NCBI GenBank assembly: GCA_017961965.1
Contig: JAGCWG010000015.1
Location: 1 to 6,258 of the forward strand
DNA from: Bacteroidaceae bacterium
Lineage (GTDB): Bacteria > Bacteroidota > Bacteroidia > Bacteroidales > Bacteroidaceae
DNA length: 6,258 nt
Reading direction: 5' to 3'
Below, one piece after another: positions 1 through 5,874 of the stretch. How positions within the stretch are numbered: the stretch's first letter is position 1; each line of letters begins with the position of its first letter. Both the position numbers and the translations under genes were made by a program. Under the pieces are notes generated by a model. That model saw only the letters and a program-made list of their open reading frames with translations, was not told the origin of the DNA and searched no databases.

Positions 1-68
1 AGGTTCTGTGCATTCATTGAGCTTGCGAAAAGAACCATTGTAAGTAATGATAGTACAATTTTTTTCAG
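1..68 (-). CDS. N-terminal fragment of a secreted protein (signal peptide only), apparent CTG start
   Basis: Only the first 22 codons are inside the window; the gene continues off the left edge. Read on the minus strand from 68, the frame gives L/M-KKIVLSLLTMVLFASS-MNA-QN. This is a textbook Sec signal peptide: two Lys, a hydrophobic core, and a likely signal peptidase I site at NA|QN as in many Bacteroidota exported proteins. The in-frame upstream stop is TAA at 81-83. Between that stop and the signal peptide there is no ATG, GTG or TTG; the codon immediately before the two Lys codons is CTG (66-68), preceded by a purine-rich GAAGAGAAA stretch. An in-frame ATG at 36-38 would drop the Lys pair and most of the hydrophobic core, so I prefer CTG. 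The mature protein is not visible, so its function is unknown. An ATG-to-CTG sequencing error or mutation is the main alternative. Confidence 0.6.
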   Translation of the reverse strand, partial: MKKIVLSLLTMVLFASSMNAQN

Positions 69-134
69 TTTCTCTTCTTTTTATTTTTTGTTGTTTTTTT
101 CTATTGGATGATACTTTATCAATACAATTTGTGA

Positions 135-142
135 CAAAGATA
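135..142 (-). promoter_or_regulatory. Candidate Bacteroidota -7 promoter element for the left-edge secreted-protein gene
   Basis: On the minus strand this reads TATCTTTG, an exact match to the Bacteroidota sigma-ABfr -7 consensus TAnnTTTG. It lies between the terminator-like hairpin (159-203) and the signal-peptide start at 68, which would leave a 5' untranslated region of about 60 nt, A-rich with a purine stretch before the start. No TTTG-like -33 box is present at the expected 19-21 bp spacing (that position lies in the hairpin arm and reads GTGC/AGTG), so the call rests on one element plus its position. Confidence 0.4.
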
Positions 143-158
143 ATGTTTTTGAATAAAT

Positions 159-203
159 AAAGCACTACGATTTGCTGAATAAATGCAATAATCATAGTGC
201 TTT
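159..203. terminator. Terminator-like hairpin downstream of the DUF5686 gene
   Basis: Arms AAAGCACTA (159-167) and TAGTGCTTT (195-203) are perfectly complementary. Pairing continues inward after one C-A mismatch through GAT/ATC, and after a small bulge TTGC (172-175) pairs with GCAA (185-188), leaving a loop of about 9 nt. On the minus strand the stem is followed by ATTTATTC, a moderate T-rich tail suitable for ending the DUF5686 transcript, which stops at 307. On the plus strand the tail is stronger (TTTTTATATTTTTTT), so it could also block transcription entering from the left. The remaining AT-rich sequence, 204-306, shows no gene. Confidence 0.7.
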
Positions 204-306
204 TTATATTTTTTTATGTTTTCATGCCTTTAAATGCTTCTTTTTTGCAAATTATTACGTCTTTTGTTAGAGTCTGTCACGACAAAGAACATAATAACTC
301 AAAAAC

Positions 307-2916
307 TTAGAATGACATTCTGAACATGAAGCGTATGCCCCACTTGTTTGTTCCTGGGTCATTGAGGTATGTGAGTCGGCGTACATAATCAACTTCGATG
401 AGCTTGAAGATGTTGTGGATACCGAGACGCATCTCTACGTATGGTTTACGGGTATCCATGTTGACTGTGTTCTGCTCATACACTCCCTCGCTGTTAAAGT
501 GTCCTGGGAAATAGAACAGATCTGTGTCTGTGTAGTTGCTGTGTGCAGGATTGTTCTGGTCAGTCAACTGTCCCCAAAGTACGTTGAATCCGATGACTTC
601 ACGCCACTTGAGCTTCTTGATGAGCGGTATGCGGTTGAATATTTTACCGTTCAAATCCCATGCTGTGATGTATGACACATATCTATCATTAAGGAACTCG
701 TTGCTTGATATGAGGTTAAAGCAATAGTCCTCAAGAATGTATGCTTGATTGGCAGCAGGATGGATGAGGAGTGGAAATGGAACCTTGCTCCATTGTATTC
801 CTGCTTTGATATCGTTGTCCCATTTACCCCATGAGCCGAACCAGAATCTCTTGTATATTCCTGCCTCTGTGACGTTGTAGCTGTAGTCGCTACCAAAGAT
901 ACCTTGTACACCCATAGTATGGCTTACAGATATTATTGGTGCATCCTTGTTTACCTTTATGCGTCGTTGCTTGGTGTTGATGTATGTAGCACCAGGTTCG
1001 AACGATATGCCTGCCTTAAACTCAGCTGTTGTGTATGACTCTACCAATCCTGTCTTTCCGTCTGGGAGTACATTTCCATTGAGTGGCTGGAAGAACAGGG
1101 CATCTACAGCCTTGTTGTTGTTATGAGTGAACTGTGCATTCAACTTGAAACCGTTCTCGTACTCACGTGTGTAATCAACACGCCATTCCTTGGTGTGGCT
1201 GTACTGGTCAACCTTACTTGCCTGCATGGCGAGGAACATATTGTCCTTGTCGGTAGGAATGAATTTGTCAAATGGTGAACGTATATCATTCCAATAATAG
1301 ACGGAGAGGTTGTTTACTGGAAACTCTCGTGGCAGATAAGCCTTCTTGTTGAAGGCGTATGTGAGTTGCATCTTTCCGTACACATTCTTTGTCTTTGTAC
1401 CATAAGCTACGTAGCCGTTGGCAAAGAGGTGAGGGGATAGGTGTGCCGTAGTAAGTGCTGAACCACGGAAGCGCCATCCGTCATAATGGTTGTGGGAAAT
1501 GATGGTGTTGATAGGACCTATATCGACCTTGTTCTTGTCGAGTGTTGCACTTGTCTCCACGAAGTTCTCTATCAGCGCTTTTACTCCGAAGATGATATAC
1601 TTGAATCCCTTTATGTTTGTTATCTTGTCGAGGAAACTGTCCATCTTGCTTTCGCTTGATGAGAGTTCCACCTGACGGAATTCATTCCAGTATTCTTCTG
1701 ACTGCATCTCAGCATCAGGTTCCTTGAACGTGTCGCCTTTGATATGCTTGAAGACTGACTTTGGTATCTCGTTGAAATCAACATCTTTGATACGAGTGGT
1801 ACGCTGCACCATGAACTTGCCGAGCCACTTGGACAGTTTCAGTTCTATGAGCATATCGTTTATATGTGCTATGCGCTCGCCACTTGGCAGTTCAGAGAAG
1901 TCCTGCTTGATAATCATGTTATCTACGAAGTTGACGTCGCTACGCTTAGGTATGTTCAGTTCTACGCGTCTTACTTGATATGTAGAGTCAGCCATGATGT
2001 GCAGGTAACCAGAGAATCCGAAGTCTTGCTGGTTGTTTGGTAAGAAACCAAGCTCTATGACCTTCTCGCCCTCTATCATCAATGTGTCCTGTATGTAGTA
2101 GCGGTAGAAACTGATGGCATTGTCTGCAATTGGACTCTTGAACGGATACTGGAGTAGTCGGCACTCGTTCTGGTAGATATCTACGTCGGTGAATATCTCC
2201 TTGAGCATGGTGTTGAGAATCTCACCAGTATTGATGAGGTCGTTCACACCCTTGTTACTTTCTGCCTTGATGACTGTCTTCTCGGAGTTAGGGTTCTTGC
2301 GATATAATACTTGTGATATCTTTTCCTCTACCGTGAGAGGCAAAATGTACTTCTCCGTCTGTGGACAGAGTTCCACATGATCCTTGATGAATGCGAATTG
2401 CTTGTATTCGCCTTCCTCAAACACCTTGTCTGTCACCTCGTTGATGGAGAATACCATCTTTTCATATTTGCTGTAGGTGAAATAGTCGCGGCTTCTGATG
2501 TCTGCATTCTTCTTGTGGGCTATGACCTTCTTCATTAGTTCGACAGCGGGGTTATTCTTGCGCGAATACTTCTGTTTTTTTGCTGTGAGCGTAACGCCCT
2601 CAAGTACTTTGGATTCGGGCACAAGCTTGATGACGAGATCCTTGTTCTTGCCTCGCTTATGGTTGAGCTTGATGACTTGAGTCACGTATCCAAGAGTATG
2701 TATCGTAAGTTCGTTCCATGTGGAGTCCTCCTTTATCACGAAACGTCCGTCTTCGTCTGTCATTTCTCCACAGTTCTTGCCTTCATAGTACACGTTGACG
2801 TAGTCGATAGGCTTGCGTGTCTTGGCATCTATGACCTTACCAGTCACCTGTGCGTTGATGAAGAGTGTGAAGAAGAGATTTAATATTAAAAGAAAATATC
2901 GTTTCATAAAATTCAT
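307..2916 (-). CDS. DUF5686 and carboxypeptidase-like regulatory domain outer-membrane protein
   Basis: This 869-residue protein is predicted to be exported and placed in the outer membrane. Residues 1-22 are a signal peptide (KR near the N-terminus, hydrophobic 7-20, cleavage NA|QV). Residues 24-98 form a CarboxypepD_reg-like beta-sandwich beginning VTGKVIDAKTRKPIDYVNVY, with the typical TDEDGRF turn at 53-59. Then comes the family-typical segment KYSRKNNPAVELMKKVIAHK (116-135), which marks the start of DUF5686. The C-terminal half is rich in alternating aromatic/polar strands and ends in MSF, as beta-barrel proteins do. The length fits this family. ATG at 2916 and ATG at 2907 are both possible starts and both keep the signal peptide; 2916 is given because it sits a short distance below a good promoter candidate. 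The family's molecular function is not established, although related architectures resemble TonB-dependent-type barrels without a plug. It appears to be transcribed separately from the enzymes upstream. Confidence 0.93.
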   Translation of the reverse strand: MNFMKRYFLLILNLFFTLFINAQVTGKVIDAKTRKPIDYVNVYYEGKNCGEMTDEDGRFVIKEDSTWNELTIHTLGYVTQVIKLNHKRGKNKDLVIKLVPESKVLEGVTLTAKKQKYSRKNNPAVELMKKVIAHKKNADIRSRDYFTYSKYEKMVFSINEVTDKVFEEGEYKQFAFIKDHVELCPQTEKYILPLTVEEKISQVLYRKNPNSEKTVIKAESNKGVNDLINTGEILNTMLKEIFTDVDIYQNECRLLQYPFKSPIADNAISFYRYYIQDTLMIEGEKVIELGFLPNNQQDFGFSGYLHIMADSTYQVRRVELNIPKRSDVNFVDNMIIKQDFSELPSGERIAHINDMLIELKLSKWLGKFMVQRTTRIKDVDFNEIPKSVFKHIKGDTFKEPDAEMQSEEYWNEFRQVELSSSESKMDSFLDKITNIKGFKYIIFGVKALIENFVETSATLDKNKVDIGPINTIISHNHYDGWRFRGSALTTAHLSPHLFANGYVAYGTKTKNVYGKMQLTYAFNKKAYLPREFPVNNLSVYYWNDIRSPFDKFIPTDKDNMFLAMQASKVDQYSHTKEWRVDYTREYENGFKLNAQFTHNNNKAVDALFFQPLNGNVLPDGKTGLVESYTTAEFKAGISFEPGATYINTKQRRIKVNKDAPIISVSHTMGVQGIFGSDYSYNVTEAGIYKRFWFGSWGKWDNDIKAGIQWSKVPFPLLIHPAANQAYILEDYCFNLISSNEFLNDRYVSYITAWDLNGKIFNRIPLIKKLKWREVIGFNVLWGQLTDQNNPAHSNYTDTDLFYFPGHFNSEGVYEQNTVNMDTRKPYVEMRLGIHNIFKLIEVDYVRRLTYLNDPGTNKWGIRFMFRMSF

Positions 2917-2931
2917 GTTCTAAAAACGATG

Positions 2932-2962
2932 CAAAGGTAAAACTTTTATCGCCCGTAACATA
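2932..2962 (-). promoter_or_regulatory. Candidate Bacteroidota promoter for the DUF5686 gene
   Basis: On the minus strand, TACCTTTG (2939-2932) matches the -7 consensus TAnnTTTG exactly. Nineteen bases upstream is TATG (2962-2959), a 3-of-4 match to the -33 TTTG. The -7 box ends only 15 nt before the ATG at 2916, implying a very short leader of roughly 8-10 nt with no Shine-Dalgarno. The promoter overlaps the hairpin at 2942-2983: the spacer covers the downstream arm and the -33 box sits in the loop. Confidence 0.55.
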
Positions 2963-2983
2963 ATGGTCGTGGGCGATAAAAGT
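2942..2983 (-). terminator. 13-bp perfect inverted repeat after the HAD gene, possible terminator or operator
   Basis: ACTTTTATCGCCC (2942-2954) and GGGCGATAAAAGT (2971-2983) are perfect complements separated by 16 nt. On the minus strand the stem lies 36 nt past the HAD stop codon and is followed by TTTTACC, a short T-tract, so it could act as an intrinsic terminator for the enzyme operon. The T-tract is weak and the stem end is AU-rich. Because the repeat overlaps the promoter candidate for the DUF5686 gene, a regulator-binding palindrome is the alternative. Confidence 0.55.
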
Positions 2984-3019
2984 GTCCTAAAAGTCTGAAT
3001 TGTTTGTGTTTGAACTTTA

Positions 3020-3760
3020 TTATGCAAATAAATCGTACAAATTGGCGATATCTGTAATAATCTTTGTTGGTACAGATTCGTCAATTTCTTCGTTACCCCA
3101 ACCTTTACCCTTGATCCATACGGTTTTGCAACCGATACTGTTGGCTGGTACAATGTCTTTGCTGAATGAGTCACCCACGACAACTATGCTGTCGGCAGGC
3201 ATTGTCTTATCATCTGTGTTTGTTATCTTACGAAGGGCATCTACTCCCAATTGGAAAATCTTTGGATCAGGTTTTCTGACACCTACCACAGCAGACTCTA
3301 TTATGTCCTGAAAGTACTCAAGTTTGAAATCCTTGAGTATTGTCTGTATGTTGCCGTAGAAGTTGCTTACAAGGACAAGAGGGTAGCGTTTGCTGAGTCG
3401 TTCTATCACCTCACGGCTTGTTTTGAGTACGTTGAGTACATAGTCATAGCAATAGTGGGCAATAGCATCCGACTTTGCCTTGCGGTCTTCTTCTGTGGTG
3501 TTCCATATCTTACGTTCCACGAGGTCACCTGTCTCAAGGTCACACTTGATGATGAGCAGGTCGAGGAAATTATGCTCAGGCTTGATGTATGGATGCTTAG
3601 CAAGAGCACGTTCAGCAAATACATAACTTGTGCGGAACTCCTCCTTGAAAACGGGTACACCCACGTGTTCATAGCCTTCCCACAACACCTCACTCCAGTG
3701 AAGGCTGTTAGTATCTATAGTACCTCCGTAGTCGAAGATTATACCTTTTATATCTTTCAT
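3020..3760 (-). CDS. HAD-superfamily hydrolase-like protein with a DYGGT motif I
   Basis: This 246-residue cytoplasmic protein has the haloacid dehalogenase fold, probably with a helical C1 cap (roughly residues 18-105). Residues counted from the ATG at 3760: motif I IIFDYGGT with nucleophile Asp10; motif II LVLVSN with Ser132; motif III Lys163 in VRKPD; motif IV GDSFSKDI with Asp197 and Asp202 for Mg2+. Motif I lacks the second Asp of DxDGT: position +2 is Gly12. In classical HAD phosphatases Asp+2 is the acid/base, so a simple phosphomonoesterase role is uncertain; family members with other +2 residues include phosphonatases and dehalogenases. I chose ATG at 3758-3760 because an extension by five residues would need TTG at 3773-3775 and would not improve the fold. 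It lies downstream of the CDP-alcohol phosphotransferase on the same strand but across a 267-bp repeat-rich spacer with no TAnnTTTG match, so cotranscription is plausible but unproven. Substrate unknown. Confidence 0.88.
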   Translation of the reverse strand: MKDIKGIIFDYGGTIDTNSLHWSEVLWEGYEHVGVPVFKEEFRTSYVFAERALAKHPYIKPEHNFLDLLIIKCDLETGDLVERKIWNTTEEDRKAKSDAIAHYCYDYVLNVLKTSREVIERLSKRYPLVLVSNFYGNIQTILKDFKLEYFQDIIESAVVGVRKPDPKIFQLGVDALRKITNTDDKTMPADSIVVVGDSFSKDIVPANSIGCKTVWIKGKGWGNEEIDESVPTKIITDIANLYDLFA

Positions 3761-3814
3761 CTTGTTATGTTTCAAATCTCAAATCTGTAATTTATGCCTC
3801 CGGATTATGACTGT

Positions 3815-3827
3815 GCCGCAAAGCGGC
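3815..3827. repeat. Short GC hairpin GCCGC-AAA-GCGGC
   Basis: Five-base G/C arms (3815-3819 and 3823-3827) around an AAA loop stand out in an AT-rich spacer. No T-tract follows on either strand, so it is not a convincing intrinsic terminator. It resembles small palindromic intergenic repeats of Bacteroidales genomes. On the minus strand it would form in the leader of any transcript entering the HAD gene, 55 nt before its ATG. Confidence 0.5.
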
Positions 3828-3907
3828 CAATTAGAAAAACATGGTGAAAACCAAAGAAAACAAAAGAAAACAGGAATAATCAACAATTAATAATTAACAT
3901 GCAAAAA

Positions 3908-3934
3908 CTCTGTGTTCTCTGTGTCCTCTGTGTT
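3908..3934. repeat. Three tandem copies of a 9-bp unit, CTCTGTGTN
   Basis: Units CTCTGTGTT (3908-3916), CTCTGTGTC (3917-3925) and CTCTGTGTT (3926-3934) run head to tail and differ only at the ninth base. They are flanked by an A-run on one side and TTGATGTG on the other. The spacing is uniform with no spacer, so this is a mini- or microsatellite-type repeat and not a CRISPR. CTCTGTG-type tracts occur in intergenic regions of various bacteria. No function can be read from the sequence. Confidence 0.75.
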
Positions 3935-3999
3935 TGATGTGAAAGAGAAATTTTCTTTAATTTTCTAAATTTTCGTTCTCAAACTCAATCCGGATGGCC

Positions 4000-4022
4000 G
4001 CCCCCTTTGGGGGCTGGGGGGC
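4000..4022. repeat. G/C-rich palindromic (REP-like) element abutting the CDP-alcohol phosphotransferase stop codon
   Basis: GCCCCC-TTT-GGGGGC (4000-4014) is a perfect six-base-arm hairpin, followed by a second G run (4016-4021) that could pair alternatively with the same C run. On the minus strand it starts 5 nt after the TAA of the CDP-alcohol phosphotransferase. It lacks a following T-tract, so it fits a repetitive extragenic palindrome or RNA-3'-end stabiliser better than a standard intrinsic terminator. Its G+C content contrasts sharply with the AT-rich remainder of the spacer. Confidence 0.65.
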
Positions 4023-4027
4023 TTGCT

Positions 4028-5005
4028 TTACTCCAGCTCGTCCGCAAGCTTCTTGCAGAATCCCTCATGATAGTGAATCATGTGGAGACGAATGGCAGAG
4101 AAGACAACAATTTCTACTGCTATTACGAGCCATGGAAGGTCGAGAAGACAACTTATGTAAAGGAATATGGCACGCCAGTTGAATGTGAGTGCATTTGTCC
4201 ATTTCAATACTGGGAAACTGAGAGTACGGAAACGGTCTCTGAATTCCTGTGGTATGTCCTCTCCATATTTTGCCCTGAGATTATTGAGAAGTCTCTGGAG
4301 CTGTGGAGTGTCATTTGCTTGTCCCTTACACCAATTCTTGTAGAAGAACTGGAAGAATTTCTCAATAAAGTCATTCTTCCATGAAAGGCTGTCATATATC
4401 TGTTTCTGAACTTCGTATGTATCTGCCTCACTCTGATTCTTTCCCTTGAGAAAGAGGAGGTGGATGTTGCGGTAGTAGTCAGAAATACGACATTGTCCAG
4501 GGTGGCAGAGGAAACCATCAAATGCCACGTAGGCAAATACGATTATGCACCATATTACGTAGTCGATGGTATATCCAAATATCTGCATGTCTGGTTCCCA
4601 GTAACGCCACATACGGAATACAAGAGAGAGGTAGATGAAGATGTACCAGACGTCTCCTGCTGCTCCGTCAAGGATTCGTCCCAGTTTAGTCTTCTTGCCT
4701 GTCATACGTGCTAACTGTCCATCAGCAGAATCGTAGAAGTTTGCCCATGCAAGGAGGAGTACTCCGAGAATGTTGATGTATAGACCATCAAGTCCTGCTA
4801 TACGGTATGAGTCAAAGAAGAAGCATATACCTGCTCCTGCTCCGAGGAACATGGATATGATTGTTACAGTATTTGGGTGTACTCCGAGACGTTCGAAGAA
4901 CTTAGCCCACATATAGCCTATTGGACGTGTCCAGTATATATCTATATTTTCTTCAGTATCTGTTGATTTTATTGTTGACTGAATCTTTTCTTTTTTACTT
5001 GACAT
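4028..5005 (-). CDS. CDP-alcohol phosphatidyltransferase family membrane protein
   Basis: This 325-residue integral membrane enzyme is predicted to transfer a phospho-alcohol from a CDP-activated donor to a hydroxyl acceptor. The signature DxxDGxxAR-x8-G-x3-D is present: D92, D95, G96, A99, R100, G109, D113. The fourth Asp is shifted: the canonical position 117 is Gly and D118 follows, giving LDGAAGD. Six hydrophobic segments are visible at about 43-65, 72-91, 117-131, 145-165, 274-288 and 290-307, matching the family's six-helix core. A long hydrophilic insert (about 170-270, rich in charged and aromatic residues) separates helices 4 and 5, making the protein well over 100 residues longer than typical phosphatidylglycerophosphate or phosphatidylserine synthases. 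The ATG at 5003-5005 is preceded by TAAGG on the minus strand. It starts 32 nt after the ATP-grasp stop, so the two are very likely cotranscribed. The adjacent nucleotidyltransferase suggests the donor may be a CDP-headgroup rather than only CDP-diacylglycerol. Substrates cannot be named. Confidence 0.9.
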   Translation of the reverse strand: MSSKKEKIQSTIKSTDTEENIDIYWTRPIGYMWAKFFERLGVHPNTVTIISMFLGAGAGICFFFDSYRIAGLDGLYINILGVLLLAWANFYDSADGQLARMTGKKTKLGRILDGAAGDVWYIFIYLSLVFRMWRYWEPDMQIFGYTIDYVIWCIIVFAYVAFDGFLCHPGQCRISDYYRNIHLLFLKGKNQSEADTYEVQKQIYDSLSWKNDFIEKFFQFFYKNWCKGQANDTPQLQRLLNNLRAKYGEDIPQEFRDRFRTLSFPVLKWTNALTFNWRAIFLYISCLLDLPWLVIAVEIVVFSAIRLHMIHYHEGFCKKLADELE

Positions 5006-5037
5006 AATGCCTTATCTATTTTTTATCCTAAAAAATC

Positions 5038-5871
5038 TTATTTCATTATTCTTGTAGCAATAGCCTTGGCTGCTTCGTCTCTATATCTGGAGAAACTTGG
5101 CCAATCGTTGAAGTCTATTATGTATATTTCACCATTTGCGTCTATCACACAATCACCACCATATATGGGTGTCTCAACTGAGCGTGAAGCCCTGTCGGCA
5201 AGTGCCTTGAGTGCTTCATTATTGAATGTGTAGCCATGCTCCTTGCCGTTAATATCTTCAAGTCCGAACTTGGAATGTCCCTCGCTTGCATAGTACCATC
5301 GGAAGAAGTCTGTACCTTCTACTCCGTAGAACTTGACAAGGTCGCCTTCTATGTGTTGCTGGGCAACGAAGCTTGGTATCTCTCTCTCCTGAAAGTCTGC
5401 TATCACGGCTGCAGCCTCGTCATCATTTGTGACAAAACTTGTATCTTCCTTTACTTCGGCACATCCGTTACCTTTCTTTATCCATAGAGGAAATGTGACT
5501 TCACCATTGCTCTTTACTCCGAGGTGGGTGTATAGGGCGCATGGCGGCATGTTTATGCCTTCGTCCATGAATATCTCCAGGAGAGCAACACGTTCGTTGC
5601 AGTCAAGAATACCGCCAAGTGAGTTGACGAACCTGTCTTCGTCATTCTTCTCCATGAGCCTATTTATTGTATTTGTGTTACGAAGCATACCGAAGACTTT
5701 GTCGTATGCTGAGACATCGTAGGAGAGGGTAGAGAGTTCGTCCTCACTCATGGTGACAACTTCATTACCCATGTTCCTCAATTCGTCGGCGACAGCATCA
5801 AGAATAGCCTTGTCGTTACTCACCATATTTGGCGAGAACTTTTCGCTTCTGTATATTCCAAGCAGTTTCAT
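5038..5871 (-). CDS. ATP-grasp-fold enzyme (RimK/ITPK-like), substrate unknown
   Basis: This 277-residue soluble protein shows an ATP-grasp layout. The N-terminal alpha/beta part opens MKLLGIYRSEKFSPN (1-15). A nucleotide-binding Lys pair sits in PLWIKKGNG (K132, K133). A hinge-like segment FVAQQHIEGDLVKFYGV (168-184) carries acidic E175 and K180. The C-terminal metal site is GGDCVID (D240) and YIIDFNDWPSF (D253, N255). The D-x-N ligand pair followed by a Pro resembles the inositol-polyphosphate 5/6-kinase and RimK branches, where D/E-x-N binds Mg2+. Such enzymes either ligate a carboxylate to an amine through an acyl-phosphate or phosphorylate a hydroxyl; sequence alone does not decide. It is likely translationally linked to the nucleotidyltransferase (3-nt gap, no separate promoter) and lies directly before the CDP-alcohol phosphotransferase, implying a shared pathway. 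The ATG at 5869-5871 is the natural start. Confidence 0.75.
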   Translation of the reverse strand: MKLLGIYRSEKFSPNMVSNDKAILDAVADELRNMGNEVVTMSEDELSTLSYDVSAYDKVFGMLRNTNTINRLMEKNDEDRFVNSLGGILDCNERVALLEIFMDEGINMPPCALYTHLGVKSNGEVTFPLWIKKGNGCAEVKEDTSFVTNDDEAAAVIADFQEREIPSFVAQQHIEGDLVKFYGVEGTDFFRWYYASEGHSKFGLEDINGKEHGYTFNNEALKALADRASRSVETPIYGGDCVIDANGEIYIIDFNDWPSFSRYRDEAAKAIATRIMK

Positions 5872-5874
5872 ACG

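Larger units (their letters stand above)
3797..3996. repeat. Imperfect inverted repeats bounding most of the HAD-upstream spacer
   Basis: CCTCCGGATT (3797-3806) and AATCCGGATG (3987-3996) are inverted copies matching at 9 of 10 positions, enclosing about 180 bp of non-coding AT-rich sequence with smaller repeats inside. They could be the ends of a small non-autonomous element or simply two members of a dispersed short repeat. The core TCCGGA is itself palindromic, which makes a chance match easier. I see no coding sequence, target-site duplication or transposase. Confidence 0.3.

Noticed and set aside
3773..3775. TTG start giving the HAD protein five extra residues
   Set aside because: The ATG at 3758-3760 places the first beta strand and motif I at the usual distance from the N-terminus; the extension MKHNK adds nothing recognisable.
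3251..3790. 179-codon open frame on the plus strand opposite the HAD gene
   Set aside because: It lies antisense to a gene with intact HAD motifs, its composition is that of a reverse-frame translation, and it has no recognisable domain or promoter.
3908..3934. Possible CRISPR array
   Set aside because: The units are 9 bp and contiguous, without spacers, and no cas gene is in the window.
3797..3996. A complete MITE or insertion sequence
   Set aside because: Only 10-bp imperfect inverted ends around a palindromic core are visible; there is no target-site duplication or transposase, so only a low-confidence repeat is reported.
4000..4022. Intrinsic terminator of the CDP-alcohol phosphotransferase operon
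   Set aside because: The hairpin is strong, but the minus-strand sequence after it (GGCCATCCGG) is G/C-rich with no T-tract.
4007..4384. 125-codon plus-strand frame opposite the CDP-alcohol phosphotransferase
   Set aside because: It overlaps the membrane enzyme antisense, starts within the G/C hairpin, and shows no family features.
3020..5005. The known Bacteroides inositol-lipid synthesis cluster
   Set aside because: No myo-inositol-phosphate synthase or dedicated phosphatase is visible, the CDP-alcohol enzyme is much longer than the phosphatidylinositol-phosphate synthase type, and the extra ATP-grasp and nucleotidyltransferase genes do not fit.
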